DNA from: Gnetum montanum
Lineage: Eukaryota; Streptophyta; Gnetopsida; Gnetales; Gnetaceae
DNA: 44,958 nt
Direction: 5' to 3'
Assembly: GCA_015680685.1 (NCBI GenBank)
Contig: MNCI01001492.1
Location: forward strand, 181,323-226,280
Shown: positions 1-9,161 of the stretch, piece by piece
How the letters are laid out: the number at the start of each line of letters is the position of its first letter
Position numbering within the stretch: the first letter of the stretch is position 1
Position numbers and translations under genes: made by a program
Notes under the pieces: model-generated
Databases searched by the model: none
What the model was told of the DNA's origin: nothing
The model's input: only the letters and a program-made list of their open reading frames with translations

Positions 1-361
1 AAGAGAGATTAACTAAGAAACCAATAAATAACAATTAAATAAATAAATAAATAACAAAGTGAATGTTGCAATGATGAAGTAATCTTGATCTTTATTTCTG
101 GTCATGTGTGTGTCCAAGTACGTCATACTCGAATAAAAGATGTCGTACAATTACATTCACCACACTGCAGGCAGATATTGGAAAATAATCTATCTCTGGA
201 AGGATCAAACTGCCAGAGTTTAGCCACAATCTAACTCCTATCTCCGAAACAAGGGAGAGCCGCTTCTTATTTATAGACATTGCAGCAGACTGCAATATCG
301 CGTACGCGATATCGTGGGGGATGCGATATTGCGGCCCATGCGATATCGCATCCCATCATCA
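1..361 (-). mobile_element. LTR fragment, GATATC-type family
   Basis: This is one end of an LTR on the minus strand, cut by the window edge. Read on the minus strand it starts with TGATGA near 361, then has the palindrome-rich U3 (GATATCGC-type motifs, about 291-350), a TATA box (TATAAATA, complement of 268-275) and an AATAAA signal near 92-100. The promoter half matches the solo LTRs at 25462 and 34050. The part near the poly(A) signal is closer to the D-type LTR at 30123, so it is an intermediate or hybrid subfamily. The bases beyond 361 do not look like a polypurine tract, so this is a 5' LTR or solo LTR rather than a 3' LTR. Confidence 0.75.
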
Positions 362-521
362 TTCAAGCTACTCATGTGCATTATTCTTGATGTTGGGCTC
401 CTAGTATTTCTGTATATCGTCACATTGATTAGCTTGTAACAAATTTTCTTTGGAGTCATAACCATTCTAAAAAAAGGATTTTGTCATTTTGCATGGAACA
501 TTTACACTTCTTACAAAGAGG
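362..521. other. unannotated spacer
   Basis: Short AT-rich stretch between the LTR edge and the virus-like copy. No motif or open frame was recognised. Confidence 0.5.
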
Positions 522-606
522 ATGGTGGATTAGGATTAATGAATTGTTATAAATAGGATATTATTTTATGTACCATGCGGGTGGTTAAATGCTTATCTTG
601 TAGAGA
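522..606 (+). repeat. 85-bp terminal direct repeat, left copy
   Basis: It matches 3251-3335 over 85 bp without gaps, with two mismatches (near 578 and 580). It contains TTATAAATA at about 547-555, a plausible TATA box. Weak similarity runs on for some 25 bp past the repeat. I infer terminal redundancy of a circular viral intergenic or promoter region. Confidence 0.85.
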
Positions 607-612
607 GCCTTC

Positions 613-1476
613 TTGAATTATTACCTTTTTCCATTATCACCTTTTTCCGAGGGGGGTAACGATGCTGATTTTTCTGCTTTGGATGACTTGCGAAATAGTG
701 ATGATGATGAAGATGTTTATTATTATCATATGAATAGATTCAAAGCTTCATCATCCAGAAAAGTTGAATCTAATTCATCTCTGCAAGAAGATAAATATAT
801 ATTAGATCAATTAAAGAAAGAATTAAAATAATTAAAAAGTAAATTAGAAAGAGTTCCATTAGAAAATATAGATAAATATGTATTAGTAGAAAACCAAATC
901 CAGAAAAAGAAAGAAGATATAAAACAATATAAACAGTTTATCAAAGAAAATGAATGGCATCTAGAGTCACAACCAGAGCCATCAGAAACTAAAGCATTAG
1001 ATGAATTGGAACAAATATTAGAAGAACATAAATCCCAATCTTCACAACAAACAGAAAGGAAGGAGAAAGATAAAGATGAATATATTCATGTGGTAAATAG
1101 ATTTGTTTGGAGAACAAGAAGAATTGAACAATTACAAAAATTTATTCAATGGGCAAGCAAAGAAATAGAAGATCTTCAATTAGAAGAAACTAGTGATTTA
1201 AGACATGGTTATCAACTAGAAACAAATAAAATGCTACCTATCATAACAAATTCCAATAAAAAATTAGTTCTTCAAGTTCCAATGTGCATAATGTGGATAA
1301 AATTAGATAAGTTTAAAACTTATCCTATTGATGTTTTAATCGATATAGGAGCAGAAGCCACATTAGCAAGAAGAGGGATAATTCCACAATATCTTTGGAA
1401 ACAAAGCCCTAAATTAGTTATTACTTTTGATAAAGTGGATAAGTTTGTAACAGAAGGAGCTAAAGTTCCAATCTAA
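613..1476 (+). pseudogene. caulimovirid polyprotein section: acidic/coiled-coil region and aspartic protease
   Basis: The frame opens with an acidic Asp/Glu-rich stretch (about 655-720), followed by a Lys/Glu/Gln-rich segment likely to form coiled coil (about 770-1200). One TAA at 829-831 interrupts it. A retropepsin-like domain follows at about 1260-1476. Its active-site motif at 1342-1353 reads D-I-G-A where D-T/S-G-A is expected, so the residue after the catalytic Asp is substituted. The frame continues past the stop at 1476 with further stops near 1669, 1684 and 1797, several of which could be C-to-T changes of Gln codons. This is the N-terminal half of the polymerase polyprotein; in the family the protease cuts that polyprotein. 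It is non-functional here. Confidence 0.7.
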
Positions 1477-1824
1477 TCACCTTTAGGAAAAATGTTTTAT
1501 TTAACTATTTATTGTATAGAATGGTTAACGTACAATATGGTAATACGTATGGATAATTTACAACAATTTGATCCATTACTGTTATCTAGAAATAGTATAC
1601 AATTAGGACCACATAAGTATAAACTACTAGAACAACCTACCATTACATTTGATTGGCAACCTCCAAAATAAGAAAATACAAGATAGGTAATTAATCAAAT
1701 TCAAAAAAGAGAAACGAATCTAGAAGACATGAAAAGAAAATTATTAGAACTCGCAAAAGATGACCCTACAGCCTTTCGTCATAAGAAAACTCATTAGTGT
1801 CATATCACATTATTAGACAATGTG

Positions 1825-1894
1825 AAGGTAAAAGCAAAAGCACATCACATTAGTATGTTAAGGTAAAAGCAAAAGCACATCACAATGGTATGTC
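1825..1894 (+). repeat. 35-bp tandem duplication inside the virus-like polyprotein
   Basis: The 24 bases at 1825-1848 recur exactly at 1860-1883, a 35-bp offset. The protease frame (codons starting at positions 1 mod 3) runs into the first copy, and the RT frame (0 mod 3) runs out of the second. A 35-bp insertion accounts exactly for that shift. Confidence 0.9.
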
Positions 1895-2687
1895 ACCAGA
1901 ATTGAGACAAGAATGTGAACAAGAAATTGCACAATTGCTAGAAAAGAAACTTATACAACCCAGTGTAAGTATGTTTAGCTATGCAGCTTTTTACATTAAT
2001 AAAAGGGCTGAACTGACTAGAGGGAAAAAGCGTTTAGTTGTTAATTATAAACCATTATATGAAATTATCAAACTAGTTCAACATCCGATACCAAGAAAGG
2101 ATGATCTATTCCAAAGATTAAAGAATACTCATATATATTTTGATCTTAAATCAGGATTTTCGCAGATCCAAATATACCCAGAAGATAGATGGTTAACAGC
2201 ATTTACGGTTCCAGTAGGATTATATGAATGGATGGTACTTCCTTTTGGAATAAAAACAGCACCATCAATCTTTCAAATGACTATGGATAAAATCTTTGGT
2301 AATTATCTTTTTATCATGGTATATATCGATGACATTTTAGTCATGTCTAAAACCATTGAACAACATCTTGAAGAATTTTATAAGGTTATTGATAAAAATG
2401 GTTTAATTTTATCACCATCTGAAAAGAAAATGTTTATTGGAGTGGATATAGTTAATTTTTTAGGATTACAAATCCAAAATGGTAGGATAACACTGCAAGA
2501 TCATATTTTAGTAGAAATACAGAAATTTCGTGATGCCATCACTGACAAAACCCAATTACAAAGATTTTTGGGTTGTTTAAATTACATTGTAGGTTTTTAC
2601 CAGAATCTTGCCAAAGATAAACAACTGCTTAACCAACAACTTCAAAAGGAAGCAGGTCCTGGACAGATAAACATACAGAAATGGTAA
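1857..2687 (+). pseudogene. caulimovirid reverse transcriptase domain
   Basis: An uninterrupted RT domain of about 265 codons. It shows the fingers motif around a Lys-rich RLVVNYKPL, motif A FDLKSGFSQI near 2140-2170, the VLPFGI/APSIFQ region (motif B) near 2233-2275, and the catalytic YIDD at 2322-2333, followed by the thumb region with FLG at about 2458-2466. The enzyme copies viral RNA to DNA in the cytoplasm. All catalytic residues that I can see are present, so this section is better preserved than its surroundings. Its 5' frame is offset by the 35-bp duplication, and a further frame change separates it from RNase H. A Ty3-gypsy origin is the alternative, less likely because no integrase follows. 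Confidence 0.85.
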
Positions 2688-2724
2688 GAAACCTAAAACA
2701 ATAATGTACCAAATTACCACAGTT

Positions 2725-3103
2725 AAGAATGCCAACAACAAGTACATTAATTTTAGAAACAGATGCATCAGAAAATTATTGGGCCGCAGTTTTAAAAGAA
2801 AATTTAAATGGTTTAATTCATGTATCTAGATATGCGAGCAATAGTTTTAATCATGCTGAAAGAAATTACCATGGCATGCATAAATAATTATTAGCAATTA
2901 TTAAATGTATAGAAAAATTTAAACTTTTTCTTTAGGAAAAGAGATTTATTGTGAGTGACTTAAAACACTTTAACAAATATCTTCAAGTGAAAAACTTAAA
3001 CAAATGGTCTCTTTTTCTTGCAAATTTTAATTTTGATTCAAAATATCTATATGGAAAGAAAAATTCTCTAGCGGATTTCCTTACTAGAGAATTTCATAAT
3101 TAA
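2725..3103 (+). pseudogene. caulimovirid RNase H domain
   Basis: The frame (2 mod 3) shows the ETDAS motif at 2756-2770 with its catalytic Asp, a HAERNYH motif near 2848-2868, and a C-terminal NSLADFLTRE-type end just before the stop at 3101-3103. Two in-frame stops (about 2885 and 2934) break it. In the family this domain removes RNA from the RNA-DNA hybrid. The ADFLTRE ending is typical of the C-terminus of caulimovirid and Ty3 RNase H. The polyprotein ends here, which supports a caulimovirid. Confidence 0.8.
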
Positions 3104-3250
3104 CAGTTTGTTTATGTGCAGATTTTCTTGTACAGCAAGGTTGGACTTTACATTCTAGTAGGCGTATCAGGAGATGTCCATATGTCCATATAATAACCAG
3201 TATTTGAGTCAAAGTGAAATCCTTAGTATCCAAAATTAGCAAAAACCAAC

Positions 3251-3335
3251 ATGGTGGATTAGGATTAATGAATTGTTATAAATAGGATATTATTTTATGT
3301 ACCATGGGAGTGGTTAAATGCTTATCTTGTAGAGA
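3251..3335 (+). repeat. 85-bp terminal direct repeat, right copy
   Basis: Second copy of the repeat at 522-606, 2729 bp downstream, 83 of 85 bases identical. It lies about 150 bp after the RNase H stop, where a caulimovirid intergenic region would be. Confidence 0.85.
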
Positions 3336-3736
3336 TGCTCATTTTTTTAATTGAATCCTTTTTCCAAAAGGCATTGCTATATCAAGTTCTATTATCATAA
3401 AGCATATTTGGAAGGCTTGGAGTTTTATCAATGACTTTTGAAACTTCAATAATATTACTATTTCTATATCTATGCTTAAGCTTTTTCCTTGGTGGCTTCC
3501 AAGTAATAATGAATCATGGTCTATTAAGTGTTCCCGCTTTTGTAGTACATGGTGCAAACTTAGCATTTCATCCCTTTCATCTCTTCGCATGCATAATCAC
3601 TAAATTACTTGGTCTAAGTGTCAATGTCTCTTGAGAAACTGCTTCAAATATATCATCCGGTAAAAGAAAATCAATTTGAGGTGAGGGAGATAAACTTCCC
3701 TGAGGAAAAGAGGAACCTGATGAATCCATCATTGCG
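3336..3736. other. no recognisable gene
   Basis: AT-rich sequence between the virus-like copy and the LINE leader. Short open frames exist on both strands (for example 3339-3590 minus), but none has a recognisable motif. Confidence 0.5.
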
Positions 3737-3820
3737 ACTTGCCCACCCCTGGGCCACGCACTTTCCCGGCACCGTTCTACTTGCCCACCCCTGGGCCGCG
3801 CACTTTCTAGACACCGTTCT
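3737..3820 (+). repeat. 42-bp tandem repeat, two copies
   Basis: 3737-3778 and 3779-3820 are adjacent 42-bp copies with about four mismatches. They are GC-rich (core TTGCCCACCCCTGGGCC) in an AT-rich setting. They lie ahead of the LINE ORF1 and may be monomers of its 5' leader or promoter. Confidence 0.85.
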
Positions 3821-4224
3821 GCAACCCCAACTATAGGAAACCCCTCACCACTAGTGTGCGTGCAGCCTCACAGAAGCAACAAATCCTAGCAAATCGAAGG
3901 TGGCCACAAGCAGCAGGAGGAAGAGCCAAGCCACTAGAGCGCGGCGCAACAGCGGCCCAGGAAGCCAAAATCCTAGGGCACCACGGCAGCAAAAAACCAA
4001 GACCAAAAGTCAAAGAGCCAAATGCAATGGACAACCAAGCCAAACCTGAGGAGCCGCAACGTAGCGTAGCAACCCACGCGGAGCCAGCGACCCAGAGACC
4101 GTAGCGCAGCCCCGTGTGCAATAGGAGGAAACCAGGTGAACTGTCGCTCAACGGTCCGCCCAACGGTCAACAGGGAAGTCCAATGGGCAGATTTGGATAT
4201 ATGTGGTAAGAATATTACAATTGG
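3821..4224 (+). other. GC-rich probable LINE 5' leader
   Basis: Markedly GC-richer than its neighbours up to about 4190. Open frames on both strands look like by-products of composition, with no domain visible. The position directly before LINE ORF1 suggests the element's 5' UTR, but the 5' boundary cannot be fixed. Confidence 0.4.
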
Positions 4225-5273
4225 TTGTATTACACGACTATAGGAGTATCAGCAACAAGACAAAGTATACTATTAATTTGGAATGGTTTCTACTTTTCTC
4301 AATTTATTTTTTTTCAAATTGTGAGATTTTTACCAAGGTCCCCAAGTTTAAACACTCAAGTCCATAGCCTCCTTCAGCCCCATGGCATTCAGGTTTCTCA
4401 TGCTCGATACTACACTCGTCATTTCATTTTGGTAGAATTATCTGATGCCTCTCAGGTCGAAAAGGCTCTCTCTTAAAAACATTTTCCAACAAGGAACGCA
4501 ACCCTAATCGCACGCACCTGGAGTTTTGACTTTAACGTCAACGACCCGACTTTTAATATAATTCCTTGTTACGTGGAACTGCGCCCAATCTTCCACTTAT
4601 TTTCTTATCTATTGAGAGTGACATTGTGAGCACCTTGGGCCCTATTATTTCCGATCATTGTACGGCAATCAACGGAACTCAAATTCGTCATTATTGTATT
4701 GAACTGGATATAGCTCTTCGGAAGACCTCATTAACCCTCGCTGTTGGTGGAAAACTCTTCACCCAAAAAGTGAACTATTTTTACCTTCCAAACTCGTGTA
4801 GCTATTGTCACAAGGTCGAGCATCATATCTTGGCATGTCCTATCCTAGCCAGGAAGAAACAACCTGTAGCATCTGAGAAGACTCATTCCCCAGTCCCACC
4901 ATTACGCCCACCCTCAGTACCCTTTAAATTCGGATCTCCTCCCCCAACAACTCCTCAATCCTCCTCTCAATCTAACCCCTCCAAGCTACAGAAACAACAG
5001 TCAGGTTCTCACACCTCCACCCATGTCATCCCTTCAAACGTTGTCAAGGACTCAATCTTAGAGGATGAATTTGTGGTGAGCAGTGGAAGGAAACGAGCCA
5101 AAGCTTCCTCTAGTTATACTCCTCCCTCCTGCTCCTCTTCCCTACACACTTCCATGGCCCTTGTCCCCACCAACAACTCCTTTGCCCTCCTGTCAGAAAC
5201 AAAGGAAATCGATGCTTTGACTTTCAAACCTTCCGTTGACCTCCCATCCAAACTACCCCTCATTTCCCCATGA
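4225..5273 (+). pseudogene. LINE ORF1 (DUF4283-like, CCHC zinc knuckle), broken
   Basis: This is the nucleic-acid-binding ORF1 of a plant L1-type LINE. The first part (4225 to about 4590) resembles the N-terminal DUF4283-type domain and contains a TAA at 4474. A frameshift near 4590 moves the reading into the frame of 4566-5273. There a zinc knuckle of CX2CX4HX4C form (CSYC, then H and C) lies at about 4798-4840, followed by a long Pro/Ser-rich tail. ORF1 would coat LINE RNA. Its stop TGA (5271-5273) overlaps the ORF2 start ATG (5270-5272). Inactive because of the frameshift and stop. Confidence 0.75.
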
Positions 5274-7800
5274 ATCTCCTTTCTTGGAACATTCGAGGCC
5301 TTACTGGTAGGCTTCGACGGAAGCCAGCGGGCAACTTTATATCTAGTCTTAATATGGCCTTTGATTTCGTTCTCCTTCAAGAAATTAAGATCTCAGCCAA
5401 CCTTTTATCCTATTCCACCCATTGGTTTCTTCCTCACTCCTCAATCCTAGCAACGTCCCATGCGAGTGGGAAAGGAGGCACGGCCATTCTCCTCTCACCC
5501 TAGTGAAAATCTAAAATCCTTCAAAGTGGTTTTGATTCTAAGCATAGAGTTTCCTAAGCCACCTTCTCATCCTTGCATGGCCCTTTTGGCATTTGCTCGA
5601 TTTATGCCCCAAATGACTCCACAAAACGGGCTCTCCTTTGGTAAGAACTTGCAACTTCTCTTCCCCCAATGCCTTGGATTTTCGGGGGAGATTTTAATAT
5701 GGTTGAATTCCCTCATGATAAGCTCAGATGGGTGTTTCTTCAACTGCCCAATCTCGAGTATTAGACTTGGTCCACCTTTAAGAAAAGATTTTACCTCTCA
5801 GACGGGGTGGACAACTCCATGTGCATTCCCCTCCATAGATTTACTTGGAGCAATCTCTATCTTGGGCAGGCTCGCATCTTCAGCAGGTTAGATAGGTTCT
5901 ATTTCTCCACCCTTTCCTTTTGGCAAGCCTTCTCTGCCACTACGGTTCATCACCATGCTACCTTATCCAACCATCTTCCTATCTCCATATCTATCAAGTT
6001 TCACAGTAGCCCTCACCGACAAAAATTCCATCTTTTCCGACTACAAAACAACTGTTTTTCTTCCCCAACTACCCAACTTCTTCTATCCAACCTTTGGAAT
6101 GTCAAACCTAGGCCCCTAAATCAGGTGGGTTGGATTAATTGGTGACATCGTGCTTCATGTCGAATGCGAAACTTTGCTCATTCGTATGGTAAAACGATGG
6201 CTACTCGAGCCAAACATGAATACGACAAAATTCACCTCACTATTGAACATCTCACTAATAAACTAGCTCAAGATCCCTTTAATACTCTAGTTCACGAGGA
6301 GCTAGCTAGAGCACGCGTTGCCTTCCAACATTGGGAAGTGTACTGAGCACAAAGTGCCTTAACTAAAAGTTGGCTCACTTAGTTAAATATTCAAGACGAA
6401 CACTGTAAAGAATTTTTTAAATATCTCAATACTGCTTCCCCTTCGCATGCTATTGACAACATCTCATGTGATGGTACCACCATTACTGACCACAATAGTA
6501 TGCTCTCTTTTCTTAAGAACCACTACGAAACCCTTTTTGCAACTACCCCAATGAACATCTCTTCATTCAAGGCTACCACCCCCAATTATCCTCGCCTTAT
6601 TAATCCCACTATGCTACAAAGTCTTGATGCTGATATCACTCTAGTAGAGCTTCAGGAGGCCTATTCCAAGTTAAGTCGGGGAAAGGCTCTTGGTTATGAT
6701 GGGTTTCCCGTAGAATTTTTTCAAAATCATTGGGATTTGGTGGGAAAGGATCTTTTGCAGGTCATTAACGAGGCTCTCTTAACTAGTTCCCTTGGGCCCA
6801 ATCTAAATCAAGGGGTAATTCGTCTCCTCCCCAACTCTAGGGATCTAACCGATATCTCCAATTGGCATCCCATAACTCTTCTCAATGTGGTGTATAAAAT
6901 TTGGGCAAAGTACCTTGCCTTATGGCTAAAAAAAATTCTTGGCCAGATCATATCTCCCCAACAAATAGGATTTGTTCCTGGTAAATATATTTTAGATAAT
7001 GTGGTCGCGGCGTGGGAAGGTCTCAAGTGGGCTGAGGATGATGGACAAGATATTCTCCTTGTGAAACTTGATTACGCCAAGGCTTATGACAACATTAAGT
7101 GGGATTTTATCTTACAAACCATGACCAAACTTGGTTTTGGACCTAAGTTCTTGCATATGGTGAAATGCTTATTCTCATATGCTACTGCATGAATTGCCAC
7201 TACCTTCGGCATTACCTCTCCCTTTCCAATATATACGTCTATGCGGCAAGGTTGTCCTCTCGCCCCCTATCTCTTTATCATCACATCAAACTTCCTTTGT
7301 CATCAAATTAACCTAGACATTCAAACTAAAGTTCTCATTGGGGTCTGCCTTTCTTCCTCTCAACAACAGCTTCTCAATATGCACTTCACCAATGACTCCT
7401 TTTTTCTAGTTCAAAACACAGCCGCCAATTTGCACCGCCTCTTATTAAGGGTGGAGCAATATTGCACACTCTCAAGTTCCACAATTAATTGGAATAAATC
7501 CTCTATTTATAGCTTTAAGGGCAATTACAAACATGTGACCAACTATAATTGGAAGCACCTTCAAGATCAAGACATTGTTAAGATTCTGGGAATCCCTTTC
7601 CATTTTAGAGGTTCAACATCTATTCTCTGGGAGTAGGTTATTTACCGAATTCAAAAGAAACTCGACAAATGGAAAACTAAACCTCTCACACTTGTGGGTA
7701 AATACCTTGTTTGTGAGTCCATATGCGCGTCCACCCATGTGTATTACTCTTCGTGTTGGGCCCCCTCCCAAGCTGCCTACCAGAAGCTTGAATAGTTATT
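5270..7800 (+). pseudogene. LINE ORF2 (endonuclease plus reverse transcriptase), broken and 3'-truncated
   Basis: ORF2 of an L1-type LINE, which would nick target DNA and reverse-transcribe LINE RNA there. The endonuclease begins with the SWNIRG motif at about 5282-5299, has LQE near 5375, a GDFNM-type motif near 5686-5702 in another frame, and ends with SNH where SDH is expected (about 5968-5976). The RT shows YDGFPVEFF near 6695, PQQIGFVPG near 6957, motif A LDYAKAYD at about 7066-7090, MRQGCPLAP at 7241-7267, and FTND (about 7384-7395) in place of FADD. Frames change several times, with stops near 5502, 6344, 7190 and 7634. Similarity ends near 7795 within the part after the RT, so the C-terminus, 3' UTR and tail are missing. 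Both catalytic sites are substituted, so it is dead. Confidence 0.88.
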
Positions 7801-8829
7801 TCTTATAAATATTAGTATCATATATATTCTTATTAGTTATAATACTAATATTTGGCTAAGATTCAATTATCATTGAAAGGTTAATCACAATGTGCAATTA
7901 TGAAAGCAACAAATTCAAAAATATAAAATGCCACTACTTCAAAAATTAGATGTTTTCTGTAGTACTTGATTCATCAAAGTTTGCCTATTAGTATTTGACA
8001 CTCCCATTCGAGTGTTCATGACCCAAGATTGACTATATGCAACTTGGAAATTATATTCATCAAATGTTTTTTCACTTGTCCCCTTGCTAGTAGCTCTTGG
8101 ATTTGGTGTAACAAGTACTTACATGGTTTTCAACCAAGATTGAATAAAGTTTTATTTGGTAACACTCCAAGTTTGTTGATTTCTACTTCATAGTTGAAGT
8201 TACTTTTGTAATGTCTCATTCTTTATGCCATCTATAAGTTTCAATGTAATGTGATTTCTCAACTAATTTTCTTCCTTTGTCAACTCAAGATGACATCATT
8301 CAACATTTGATGCTTTTGAAAAATTCCTAAATGTTTCTCTCTATGCTTTTCTTTTTTATTAACAAAAAACCTTTAGTAAGAAGTAAAAACCTTTACTACC
8401 CTAGAGAACATGATTTTAAAAATTGGTTGTAAAGATAAAAACTTGAAAAAGGCATCCAAGAACTATTAGACCTTTTCTTTTGTTGTTTTCAAGCTTTTAC
8501 TATATGCTTTTCGCCTTTCATACTCTAAATCTATTTTTTAATGTATTTATATTTTGAAGTTCAAACAACTAACACCTAACACCTCATTATAACAAATAGA
8601 ATTGACACAAGGAAATGATGAAAAGCTCATGGTGGATTAATGTGCTTTTTGATAAAATATTCTCCGTTAGGTTGAACATAGAACTATTATCAAACCTCTT
8701 TTATGGTGTAAAATGTTAAACTATTAAAAAACATGAAGTGTAACGTGTGTATTGAGCAAATATGCATCTCTCATATCCAAGATACAAGGATTCCTTAAAC
8801 ACGAACTAATAATAGCGTAAAATTGCTTA
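7801..8829. other. AT-rich intergenic DNA
   Basis: No domain, tRNA-like box or repeat was recognised. The abrupt loss of LINE similarity at about 7795 marks its left border. Confidence 0.5.
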
Positions 8830-9161
8830 AAGAATGAATAAATATAAACTGGGAGCAACGACACAGTGAGCATATAAATACAGGACACTCGCCCAGAAAC
8901 CTACCTCCAGCTACAAGATAAGATGCCTTAACAAGTAAAAAGACAATTTACCGCGCTAGCAAAATTCCTGTCAGGAAACTGTCCCAGCGTTTGTATTAAA
9001 TTCTACGAGAGTTGGCTTGTTTGCAGAACTTCTCAGGATGATGCCTCTTGACAACTTCGAATCTGATGATGCTGTTGACAGCCGCGTCTGCTGAGAAAGT
9101 CTTCAAGACATACGTATTGTAGCTTTATCAGCTTCTGAGCCATTTCAGCTCACGCCTGCTA
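8830..9161 (-). other. probable 3' UTR and downstream flank of the PILS6-type gene
   Basis: It lies directly after the TGA of the PILS6-type CDS on the minus strand and is less AT-rich than the DNA at 7800-8800, as expected for a transcribed flank. The minus strand carries a TTTATA/TTATTC-rich stretch near 8830-8880 that could hold a poly(A) signal. The exact end cannot be assigned. Confidence 0.4.

Larger units (their letters stand above)
522..3335 (+). mobile_element. endogenous caulimovirid (pararetrovirus) copy, degenerate
   Basis: This is a decayed plant pararetrovirus integrated in the genome. Reading left to right it has an acidic and coiled-coil polyprotein section, an aspartic protease, reverse transcriptase and RNase H. 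The coding frame ends about 150 bp before an 85-bp repeat that also stands at the left end. No integrase, chromodomain or long LTR follows RNase H. That argues for Caulimoviridae rather than Ty3-gypsy, since caulimovirids integrate passively and lack integrase. The RT sequence style supports the same family. A complete caulimovirid is typically 7-8 kb, so movement-protein and most capsid sequence is missing. The frame is broken by about eight stops and at least two frameshifts, so the copy cannot be functional. The genus was not determined. Confidence 0.78.

Noticed and set aside
522-3335. Ty3-gypsy retrotransposon with 85-bp LTRs
   Set aside because: The repeat is too short for an LTR, no primer-binding site was found next to it, and no integrase lies after RNase H; a caulimovirid explains it better.
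3831-4170. Open frames on both strands in the GC-rich LINE leader
   Set aside because: Overlapping frames on both strands with biased composition and no domain; explained by base composition.
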